Source: Eukaryota sp. TZLM1-RC
Taxonomy: Eukaryota > Metamonada: BaSk clade
DNA length: 64,000 bases
Assembly (NCBI GenBank): GCA_040285825.1
Contig: JAUPSS010000008.1
Coordinates: 1,240,001 to 1,304,000 of the forward strand
Direction: 5' to 3'
Positions 32,109 to 40,630 of the stretch are shown piece after piece. A model generated the notes under the pieces. That model was not told where the DNA came from, did no database searches, and saw only the letters and a list, made by a program, of their open reading frames with translations. Made by a program: the position numbers and the translations under genes. Within the stretch, counting starts at the first letter, position 1. Every line of letters starts with the position of its first letter.

Positions 32109-32876
32109 TTAATCATCGCCAGATCTGCTTCTCTTGTGGTGAGGATCTCCCGAATCTGCATTGGTCCAAAAGTCTAATAATTCTTTGTCCTGTGGAGAAA
32201 GAGCGTCAAGATCAGAAAAACCAAGAGAGGGAAAAACTTGCGAGTTTGCATCAGAAAACTGAGAAAGATCCGAAAATCCTTCTGGGACTCCAAAACTAGT
32301 GTTATTCAGTTTGAACTGTTGCTGACTGTCATTAGAAACTGCTTCACCTAAAGCAGCAGCACTCAATCGAGAGAATAGGTGAAACCCTTCTGTCAAAAAA
32401 GACCTTATGCAGATGAGTTCAAATCGAGAGAGTCCAGGAAAAGCAAAACCTGGTGCTGAACCTTCTAGGTCTTGCATACCGAATCTGGTCTTTTTCTGAC
32501 GAATTAGGAGGATTTCATTTAGCTTATGACGCAGAGAGGCACCATCAGGTAGCTGCTCTGTAGGAATCAATGAAAGAGCCACATAAGAAATCTCCCAAAA
32601 ATTTTCGTGGGGTAAAGGAACATAAGATGATTGTGAACGTTCTTCTTCAAGGATAGAAGCAAGTCCTTCATTGGTGAGCCAATGTGGTGGTACCATATGT
32701 GCAAATCTCGTTTTTGCTAATACTTGAGCTGCCCATAGTGGTACCTTGACAGGCTGGTTTGCTACAAAAGGGCCAAATTCTCCAGATAAAAAGTAAAGAG
32801 GTAACTCTGTGTCAAATTCAGGTATAATTTCAACAAGGACGGACCCTGACACAAAATGTACAAGGTCCGAGTTCAT
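32109..32876 (-). CDS. PSF2: GINS complex subunit Psf2
   Basis: Psf2 is one of four GINS proteins. GINS binds Cdc45 and Mcm2-7 to form the CMG replicative helicase at nuclear replication forks. The frame starts at ATG (32876) and ends in TAA. The family signature is clear in order: VEIIPEF at residues 15-21, YFLSGEFGPF at 28-37, VKVPLWAAQVLA at 43-54, MVPPHWL near 61-67 and VPLPHENFWEI near 86-96. A helical domain follows, to about residue 180. The protein is 255 residues, against about 185 for the human protein. The extra C-terminal 70 or so residues are acidic and Ser/Phe-rich with a basic KRSRS end, and appear to be lineage-specific. A Fanzor gene ends 183 bp upstream on the same strand. 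Confidence 0.93.
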   Translation of the reverse strand: MNSDLVHFVSGSVLVEIIPEFDTELPLYFLSGEFGPFVANQPVKVPLWAAQVLAKTRFAHMVPPHWLTNEGLASILEEERSQSSYVPLPHENFWEISYVALSLIPTEQLPDGASLRHKLNEILLIRQKKTRFGMQDLEGSAPGFAFPGLSRFELICIRSFLTEGFHLFSRLSAAALGEAVSNDSQQQFKLNNTSFGVPEGFSDLSQFSDANSQVFPSLGFSDLDALSPQDKELLDFWTNADSGDPHHKRSRSGDD

Positions 32877-33059
32877 GGGTGAAATGATGATGGAGTAATT
32901 CTAGTTTGGTTTTGGTCTGTGGTTTTCATTTGAAATGCATACTCTCGTCACACATCATTCAAACTTATTCCAAGAACTTTCATTCTTGGTGAGATCGTCC
33001 ACAGACGTTCTAGAATTCTCGAATAATTGGCCACCAATCTCACTGAGCCCATTTCTCCT

Positions 33060-34899
33060 CTAAAACAATACGTAGCTTTGAAGGTAGTTTCTTTGTGGTC
33101 TCTGGAACGCTTCTGGTCTTGTTCCATAGTAGTGCTCACTAATTGTAATTTCTAGCTGATTTAGTGATGCAGAAATGTCTCTAGACCATACTTGGTTACA
33201 TTCTCGACAACTGAAATAGGCGTTGTGAACTTTAACTTCACCATCTACTTCTCTATAGATCTTTTGGTGTAGCATCTTGCAGCAGTTCACCTTTGCAGAT
33301 GTCATATATTCATCTCCGATCTTCACATTAGCAAATGAACATTGTAACAACTTGAGAAACGCCTTACGTGGAGTTTTCACTTTTTGAAGTGATGTACTAC
33401 CACCTCCATTACCAAACCTCACCTTTGCTTCTCGACCGTTTGCAATTTTTTTCACTTTGTTGATAATTGAGCTGAATCTTTTCTGTTTTCTTATAAGGAA
33501 GTCAAATATGTTTCTCCTCAATGCTTTTCGAGCACTCAGATATAATTGCTGCTTTAGCAATGATTGTCTTACGTTATTACCTTCATAGTCCTTATAGTCA
33601 CCGATAGTTGATATTTCAAGCAGATAATGGTTCAATTTCTGCACGTCATAAACATCTATTGATGAGTGGGTCAGTGAAGCGGAGTGATTGATTTTTCGTT
33701 GCTTTGGTGCCAAGAAGATATTGGATACGGTCGGCCCTGAACGTGTTCCAATGCTGGAACCACATAGATTTGAGTGGTTGGGTTCGATGGCCCAGAACAC
33801 CATTTCCGTTTCATCATCAGGTGCCTGCCACTGAGTAGCTTTTGGTTTCTGGCGAGGTCTTGGCCATTCAACCTTGGCTTGCAAGGTATGTTTTCTATTC
33901 TGAGTGGCTCCATAGTAATCAAGTTCCCCTCTGGATCTCTTATCAGCCAAGGCTTCTCCGGACAATCTCACTCGTGTTGCTTTGGGGTGCGTTTTGAAAG
34001 TTATACGGACACTATCACCATTAGAAGACATGGTGTAGTCATTAGCTTTTGTTTTAAGCAATAAATAAGGGTTTTTCAAAATTGTTTGTGATATGTTTTT
34101 GGAGATAAAATGGTTGAGAACCCATGTGGAAAAGGGGACAAAAGCAGGCTTCAAACTAGTGATGGGAGTGAGTCTATGTCGTCTAAGTATATGTGGAAAG
34201 GCTTGCTCCAGGTGGTTTTGGATTGTTGAGCCGCAACGAAAGATGTAGGTACTATTCCCTTGATTAAGAGTCACTCTTCGAGAAGAAAGAAGAGTGTTGT
34301 ACCTTTGAAGATCACCAACCAAGAAGTTAAACAGAGTAAGAGCCATGGTATGGTGTGTGTTGAACCAAGAAAGAAGAGGTTCACGAAAGTTCGTGCTGTT
34401 GTGAAGAACAGAGCCAGCATAAGTGGCTGGTGCAGGGCAGTTACGAGCGGAAGAAGTTAAGTTTCCACGACACAAGACCATCAATTAGGAGCTGCTGGTA
34501 GTTGCATTGCAGCTGGCGGCACTTTGCATCCACTAGTTGTTGTAGAGGTTTACTAGTGGGTAGTGCATGATTACGACCTGTTCTTGACAAGAACAAGACA
34601 GCAAATGGCCATGATGTAGAGATTCGCTCGAGCTTCTCATACACATGGCCTTTGCCAGGTCTGTTAAATGGATGTCTGACTTTTGGCTTATAGACCGCCA
34701 CCAAGTCAAGACACTCGATCCAGAATTGATGCTGAGTCAGGAAATGACTGTCTTCAATGAAGCGCACAGCAAAAACTCTGGCCAGCAAACTGCCGAGGTG
34801 GGCCATGGTGGTCACCTTGGTCAGCTGTCCATCAATGTAATCACACACTGGCCGCTCAAAGAACTGATGAAGGGAGCAGGCACGTGTCCATGACTGCAT
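33060..34899 (-). CDS. Fanzor (eukaryotic TnpB-like) nuclease, Fz-a2, possibly intact with one intron
   Basis: Two overlapping minus-strand frames encode a Fanzor-type protein. The first runs from the ATG at 34899 to about 34441 and is N-terminal. The second runs from there to the TAG at 33060. RuvC-I reads AIEPNHSNLCG (about 33790-33755), with Glu where copy Fz-a1 and the family have Asp. The segment FGNGGGS...KTPRKAFLKLL (about 33420-33345) and RuvC-II IGDEYMTSAKVNCC (about 33320-33280) follow, then a CREC zinc pair and RuvC-III WSRDISASLN (about 33195-33165) with the catalytic Asp. Fanzors are RNA-guided DNA nucleases related to TnpB and Cas12. A 52-nt GT-AG interval at 34478-34427 would, if spliced, join the frames into one protein of about 595 residues. 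Otherwise the gene is frameshifted. The Asp-to-Glu change may reduce activity. Confidence 0.75.
34427..34478 (-). other. Candidate 52-nt intron in Fz-a2
   Basis: On the minus strand the interval begins GTCTTGTG and ends CACCAG. Removing it joins codons ...LLID to ATYAGSVLH... in the frame of the downstream part. The alternative is an ordinary one-base frameshift nearby. The host genes in the window show no introns, so this rests only on frame restoration and the GT-AG ends. Confidence 0.35.
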
Positions 34900-35750
34900 A
34901 GTCCTTACTGAAAACGGAAAGTGCAGACAATCAAAAAAGATTGATTTCTCAGTTTCAGTTCCTTTTAAAAATTGGTGTATTTTTACATCCACAAAACAAT
35001 GAAACATGCACAAACTGATAAATAGACACATTTATAATAGATACTGGACATGCTTTAAGCATTTTCTTTCCTAAAAACAGTAAACTGATGTGATATTTGA
35101 TAAAATTGTTGTTAGTCAAAGCAGTTGTTCGTTTAATCAACGGTGTTTGTATATTCCAAATATTCGTAAAGTTTCACAATTTAATCCCCTTATTCAGTAC
35201 AAACATGTTACCAAGGGAAGTCACAACACCCGTTTCTTCCTACCCATTTCTTTCCGTCTTTGACGAGGAACCTATTGCTCATCGTTCAACTATATCTGAG
35301 TCCGCCATGGATCTTTGTGGAACTGTTGGCTTTTCTATTATAGTGATTATAGGTTTCGTTCAGTGCGCTCACACATTGACTATAAAACATTAAATCCCAT
35401 AAAATAGACTAAAAAAAGACAGTCTGTAGAGACACTATTGGCTATTCTTGAGTCTAAACTCGAGTCTATTGCAGATCGTCCATCCCAAGCTGCTCCAACA
35501 ACTTCTGCTGCGTCACCTCCTTCAGCTGTCTTTCTTGTCTTGAAACTAGACATTTGAATACTGGAGTAATTGAATTTTTGTCCATTACAAATTATTACAG
35601 TATTCACTTATCCACTGTTGCTTCCTGTCCAATTTCCTCTTACAACACAGTGGCAATTTGATGAACCGATTTCAATTTGTTCACCCAATATCATCTTAAA
35701 AGCATATCTTCTTAACAACACATAAAACACACTTAATACATCTTACTCTT
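34900..35750. other. Upstream flank of Fz-a2 and unassigned DNA
   Basis: The Fz-a2 frame stays open upstream to about 35031, so an earlier start cannot be excluded. A plus-strand frame from the ATG at 35203 to 35394 ends in a hydrophobic stretch (GFSIIVIIGFV) and is followed by a Ser/Pro/Ala-rich frame; neither is recognised. Confidence 0.3.
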
Positions 35751-35990
35751 TTATGTTCTGGAAGACTAAGAACAGTTTGGGGAAATATAATAGCTTACTC
35801 GGACAGAATAGAATTGCTTTCTGTATTTTCAGGGGACTAATGAAGATCGTTTCTGGGGCACCACTTTCATTCGCATATCATTGTGACAAAAGTCCATCTA
35901 GGTGTTTTGTGTTGGGAGATATGGATTATTTAGATGTTGATTTATCAGTAGTTTGATCAATATATTTAATTTGAAGCAAATCTTCATTGT
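35751..35990 (+). pseudogene. 3' fragment of RLE non-LTR retrotransposon, subfamily D
   Basis: The frame 35753-35956 contains GQNRIAFCIFRGLMKIVSGA and the tail DYLDVDL, matching the fragment at the start of the window. The following noncoding bases are similar too. Only about 65 residues remain. Confidence 0.6.
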
Positions 35991-36089
35991 CATTGTTTGA
36001 AAGATTGGAAGCGTTAGTGAATTGATCTCAGCGATGTGTGATGTATTTAAGGGACCAGAATAACTTTGAACACACAGAACACTTTGATT

Positions 36090-36390
36090 GAAATTGGATC
36101 AGAAATCAATTTCGAGAAAAACTGTTTTACATTTTCGAATGTGTCCTTTCCCAGTATCAATTTATGGCCGACTTGGTAAGAAAGCACTTAATTTTGAAAA
36201 GACATTGGAAAATTGGGGGGTCAAGGATGAATGATCGTTATCTCATGGTTAAGATGGTTAAATTGAATCGTTTTCACCAAAAGTTCCAACTTGGGCTTGT
36301 CGTCTATGTATGTATTCTATTAGGACAAAACAAAAGTTAGATTTGTTGGTGTTGAAGCCTGTTTTGAAGACATTGTTTTCTAGTTTTTGT
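36090..36390 (+). pseudogene. Short degenerate RLE retrotransposon tail
   Basis: CPFPVSIYGRLGKKALNFEKTLEN (about 36146-36215) aligns with CPFAISLYGRLEKTGINFIDDFEK of the copy at 31.4 kb. The rest is full of stops. Confidence 0.5.
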
Positions 36391-36439
36391 TCAACAGATA
36401 AAAAAGTTTTTAAAGAACCATTCTATAAAAATTCCATAG

Positions 36440-37150
36440 AATTTTTTCCAATTTTTTTAAACTGGAATAATTATTGAGATAAAAATAACCATCTAGAATT
36501 CAATATCCTCCAAACAAGCGTCATTATTACTGAACCTACTCACAGCATTACGTTCATATTCTACACCAATAGCTAAAAGTGCCTTTGAAATCATTGTTGG
36601 AATAGACTTGAAAATGCAATAAACAATTCTATTTAACCAGAAAATGGAGTTCATTGTTTTACCAGACCTATTCAGTAACACTTTTTTAAAATTTTCCAAA
36701 AAGTGCAACCCTAAAGGTCCAATATTGCCAAAAAGAGAAATTGCAAACGGCACAAACTGATATTTCACATGTTCTACTCTACCTAACTGTGCCAAAGGTT
36801 CTTCGTATTTTTTATCTTCTTTTTTTCGGCGTTAGATAACGGCGAATCAGCGAAATACACTAAACGAGCAGCAGAATTTTTGCAAACATCAACTGAGACA
36901 ACATCTACAACATTGAGAACACCATCGATCCCTGGAGCTACTAAATCTGCCCTTCTTTTACCAAAGCAATCATCAGTTTCATCTGAAGACAGCTTAGGTA
37001 CTAATGGCTCAATAGATGCCTCTATATTGAAACTTTTGCACATGGCATATAATTGATCACCAACTGAGTCATGAACAATTGAGCGAGAAGTTATGAAATA
37101 CTTACAGTTTAAAATATGGGAAAGCGTAACAACACTCCTAAATTGTATTG
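36440..37150 (-). pseudogene. 5'-truncated RLE non-LTR retrotransposon, subfamily C
   Basis: Read from about 37150 on the minus strand: LSHILNCKYFITSRSIVHDSVGDQLYAM (the end of the zinc segment), then KRRADLVAPGIDGVLNVVDV (about 36960-36900), the endonuclease-like Asp motif. A frameshift near 36800 follows, then LGRVEHVKYQFVPFAISLFG, ending LEDIEF at 36493. The 3' flank is the same as in the plus-strand copy at 23.9 kb. It is truncated at its 5' side exactly where Fz-c1 begins. Confidence 0.72.
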
Positions 37151-37159
37151 TATTGTATC

Positions 37160-38574
37160 CATCCGAGAATTTAGTTGATAATATATTTCCAGTGGATATA
37201 CATTTTCTTGCGGACGCTGTTGAAAAAGATTATCAAATATTCCCAAAACCAGCAATTACAATTGCCCAATAAATCTCCAGTAGAGAGAAAAAACCTTATC
37301 ATATTTCTCCTGTTTCAACCACTGTAGGCCCTGGATATTTTTCTATTGATACAAGAACAATATGGACAATTATTAGACAAACATTAATTGATGATTGATC
37401 ATCTACACAGACGATGAAAATGTCCAATACACTAGCCCAAATTACGAAATTCAAACCACCTGAGCAATTTAACTTTTGGTCTAATATTCTCGATTTAAAC
37501 CAACCAATGCTCAACCAAAAGATTTATAAATTCAACAACATTATCCACACAGATGGATTTAATATTGCAGTAGAGTTTGTTCGTCGGGATTTACAAGGTC
37601 AGAAATGTAAGCCAGACAACAAGGCTAGTATTTCTGATTTATATATTGTTGACGTTGATGTTGATACTTTTCAAGACAAACGAATTGTTGTTTGTGATCC
37701 TGGAAAACGTGATTTATTGTATTTTGGGGGTAAAAAAACGGATCAAGAACTAGCCATGGTGCCTGAACATGAAACTGAACAGCAAAGAAATAGTCTGGTG
37801 ATGAATCAAGACAAGAAGTACAAATGGTTGAGAATGACTCAAATGTCCTGGTCTTTGAAAAGTAGGATGAATGAAAAGCAAAAACGATGGGCTACAAAGT
37901 ACACTGAGGTAGATTACGACAGGAACCAAATGATAGAGTCTAACGAAATGACAATTGAAGATGCAAACACCGAATTATCCGCGTTTGCTGCCAATTCAGC
38001 AACTTTTATAGATTTTTCCAACTTTGTGGTTGCCAAACTTCGGCAAGTTTTTTTGACAATTGAATTTTACAGTCTTGACTTGTGGAGCATTCATAAAATG
38101 CAAGTTTTAATTCACAAGCAAAAGACTGAAAGTTGGTTGTTAAAAAGCCTTGTTCAGCATTCTGGCAATCCAAAAGAGACTTTAATTCTAATGGGTGATT
38201 ATGGTAAAAAAGGTTCCAAGAATTTGAAACATCAGAGACCTACTCGAGGCATTGGATGGATTCAATTTCTGAAAAGAAATTGATTTGAAGTATTGATGAT
38301 TACTGAAGCTTTCACTTCAGCAAAATGTCCTGTTTGTTTTGAAAAGGTTGCTACGTTTTTGAAAGTAACAAATCCCAGATTCTATAGAAGAGAAAACACT
38401 CCTGTTACTACATGTCATGGTTTATTAGCTTGTAATAGTGAGAGTTGCAAACACAGTAACAAAGGCTCAACAAAGCTGTTCAATAGAAATAAGCTGGCTT
38501 GTCTGAATATGTTTGCAATTGCTGAAGCGAGGATGAGTGGTAATGAAATGCCTCAGTATCTGTCCAGCAGATAG
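37160..38574 (+). pseudogene. Fanzor (eukaryotic TnpB-like) pseudogene, Fz-c1
   Basis: One frame holds the whole sequence, broken by three in-frame stops: TAA at 37270, TGA at 37396 and TGA at 38281. The N-terminal part starts at ...ENLVDNIFPVD (about 37170), truncated relative to Fz-c2. The pre-RuvC motif is FNNIIHTDGFNIAVEF (about 37533-37580). RuvC-I is VVCDPGKRDLLYF (about 37690-37725). The block LMGDYGKKGSKNL...RPTRGIGW lies at about 38190-38262. RuvC-II is ITEAFTSAKCPVC (about 38298-38336), and a second Cys group CHGLLACNSESC lies at about 38412-38446. RuvC-III is LFNRNKLACLNM, with Asn where Asp is catalytic. It ends 61 bp before the NAF1 start on the same strand. Confidence 0.78.
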
Positions 38575-38635
38575 TTTGTGTAATTATTCCACACAAAAAT
38601 TGATCGTGTATTTATGGGAATTTCCCCATTCAACA

Positions 38636-39301
38636 ATGAACACTTCTGATTCTTCGGATTCATCAGATTTTGACGATGAATTCCTTGCAGCCCTTGAAGA
38701 GGTTAGAAAATCTTCTACTTCGAACGATGTTTCTTCACTTGAACCTCCTCGAACCAAAAACGAGGTAGACAATAGTCTAGAAGACAATGAACTTAATCTC
38801 CCTTCAAATCCTTCACTTTTACCACTTGGGACTGTCCATAGTTATGTCCGCAACGCACTGGTAGTTCAAAGCTACCACAATGCACATCAATTCAACATTG
38901 GAGCAATTGTTGCTTGTCAGTTAGATACCAGTGTACTTCCCCTTGGCAAAGTATATGATGTTTTTGGCCCAATGGATCGTCCCTTTTATGCAATCCATGT
39001 TGTTTCTTCTTCTCTTACGGGTGACAATCTTACCTGGCAACAAGTTGGTACTGAGGTTATGGTCGTGGAAGATCCTGCCTTTATGGTATCTCTTACTGAA
39101 GTTCTTCCCACTCTAAAACAAGCAACAGATGCGTCAAACTTCCATGATGAGGAAGCCCCAGATCCCGAGTTTTCTGATGACGAGGAAGAAGCGTTGTGGA
39201 AGCTTGAACAGAAGCAGAGGAGACGTTTTGCAAATGTTGCCTCCAAGGAAGAACATGACATTAACCAGGATGTGTTTTATGTTATTCCATCAAGACCCTA
39301 G
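38636..39301 (+). CDS. NAF1: H/ACA snoRNP assembly factor Naf1
   Basis: Naf1 is a nuclear factor that binds Cbf5/dyskerin during assembly of H/ACA ribonucleoproteins and is later replaced by Gar1. I place the start at the ATG at 38636, which opens an acidic Ser/Asp-rich N-terminus of 221 residues in all; the frame is open further upstream only through non-conserved sequence. Residues 62-125 form the Gar1/Naf1 beta-barrel core: LPLGTVHSYVRNALVVQS, then LPLGKVYDVFGPMDRPFYAI. Residues about 176-200 have the acidic-then-basic EFSDDEEE...KQRRR segment seen in Naf1. It lacks the Gly/Arg tails typical of Gar1, which favours Naf1. The protein is shorter than animal or yeast Naf1. A Fanzor pseudogene lies directly upstream. 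Confidence 0.9.
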   Translation: MNTSDSSDSSDFDDEFLAALEEVRKSSTSNDVSSLEPPRTKNEVDNSLEDNELNLPSNPSLLPLGTVHSYVRNALVVQSYHNAHQFNIGAIVACQLDTSVLPLGKVYDVFGPMDRPFYAIHVVSSSLTGDNLTWQQVGTEVMVVEDPAFMVSLTEVLPTLKQATDASNFHDEEAPDPEFSDDEEEALWKLEQKQRRRFANVASKEEHDINQDVFYVIPSRP

Positions 39302-39381
39302 TTGTTCATTTATTGTTAGTTTGTTAGTCTTTTTTTGTGTAAATTAAGAATGGTAAAAATACAGAGTGTTTTATTCATAAA

Positions 39382-40143
39382 CTATTTTGTTTTTAATAAC
39401 GCCAAGGTTCTTTTATGAACATCAGAGCAATTCAGCATCTTGTTCATTCTTCTACTCTCATTAATAACAGAATCTGCCTGGTGAACAACAGTCGAAACAC
39501 TGCGAAAACAAGGACTTATCCGACCTGTGGAAAAGAAAGAAGGATCAGGAGTGGCTCCTCTACCCTCCCCTCCAGATAACAGACTGATAGAAGGTGCTGG
39601 TGATGAAGAAGAACATGGTGTTGGATTGTAAAGGAGCTCAGTCTTTGTTTGATGCTTAGACACCAGGAATTCATCCAAGTTGTGGGGCATTGTGCGTTTA
39701 ATGACAGGCGTGTTAGTGTTGAGTCGATGGTGTACATAATTGTAGTTTGGAGAAAGATGTGTCTCAGAATTTGAGGGTGAGTGGCTCTTTAGCATAGATC
39801 TCAAGTCTTGCGCTTCTTGGGACAAACGGGGACCTTTGGGAGGGGATTGTGGAACTTGGGGATCGTAGAAACAAGGACCGGGACTGTCGGGAGTAGGTTC
39901 AACTGTGACAGGAAGACGCTCCCTGTAAGAGTACCGGCGAATCTTGGTTTCGGGGGAGTGTTTGCTTTGCAGTTCATATTTAGGAGAATAGTGCGTTGAT
40001 GAGGGTGTGAATGGACTTTTGGGAGGAACGGGACTACGTTTGAATTTTGATCGAGTGAAAGAAGCACTTGAAAGTACATCAAACGGTTTCAGAGGTGACC
40101 TTGACTTTTGAGTGACAGGGGTGTGGAATCGTGACTCTGACAT
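39382..40143 (-). CDS. Pro/Ser-rich protein with SHIPPO-like (sperm-tail PG-rich) motifs
   Basis: The frame starts at the ATG ending at 40143 and runs 253 residues; the frame remains open upstream only through a GTG. It is rich in Pro, Ser and Tyr. Repeated short motifs such as THYSPKYELQ, DSPGPCFYDPQVP and LSPNYNYVH resemble SHIPPO repeats (PGPxxY), found in proteins inside flagellar doublet microtubules. The C-terminal 40 residues are helical. The match is to motif style, not to a full alignable domain, so the family call is tentative. The gene converges on NAF1, with about 80 bp between stop codons. Confidence 0.62.
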   Translation of the reverse strand: MSESRFHTPVTQKSRSPLKPFDVLSSASFTRSKFKRSPVPPKSPFTPSSTHYSPKYELQSKHSPETKIRRYSYRERLPVTVEPTPDSPGPCFYDPQVPQSPPKGPRLSQEAQDLRSMLKSHSPSNSETHLSPNYNYVHHRLNTNTPVIKRTMPHNLDEFLVSKHQTKTELLYNPTPCSSSSPAPSISLLSGGEGRGATPDPSFFSTGRISPCFRSVSTVVHQADSVINESRRMNKMLNCSDVHKRTLALLKTK

Positions 40144-40630
40144 CAAATCATTAGCTAAGACTGTCACGATAACAGATATCTGAAGAGATAGTGAATCTGA
40201 TGAGTTTTGAGTTTTGACTTTTGGTATACAAAACTGTTTTCAGAAACTGTAATCATATTTACTCTACATCATACATTTTAGCCTTGAATAGCTTTGTACA
40301 ATGTTGATTTATTTATAGTTGTTAAGTTTATGTTTATTTATTTAAAGTTGTTAAGTTTACGTATATATAATATTGAACATAGACCATCAGTAATTGGAAC
40401 GGAATGTTCTACTAGGTTCTTAGGTTATGAGAGCTATCAACACCACAATCATCAAATCAACGCACTACAGTTTGAAACAAAATTAACATAAATTTTGAAT
40501 TTAAAATACAATTGGCTATTCCAAGAGTGGTAAAAATACGAGATCGATCAATTTGTCAGAAACTGAATTCATTAGAAACAGTTGAATCCCTAGTTGTATC
40601 ACTCATCAATTCCCTTCATTAAAAAACAAA
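40144..40630. other. Intergenic DNA, no gene seen
   Basis: Promoter side of the SHIPPO-like gene and 3' flank of the 698-residue gene. It is AT-rich, with an imperfect direct repeat of ATTTATTTA...GTTGTTAAGTTTA near 40310-40365. Confidence 0.4.

Noticed and set aside
37270-37272. Reassignment of TAA/TAG to glutamine, as in some diplomonads
   Set aside because: TAA in both Fz-c copies tempted this, but the Psf2, Integrator-7-like and 416-residue genes end at TAA and NAF1 ends at TAG exactly where family lengths suggest a stop.
38537-38635. N-terminal extension of NAF1 by 33 codons
   Set aside because: The upstream frame is the noncoding gap after the Fz-c1 stop and starts within Fz-c1 sequence; the acidic MNTSDSSDSSD start is typical of the family's disordered N-terminus.
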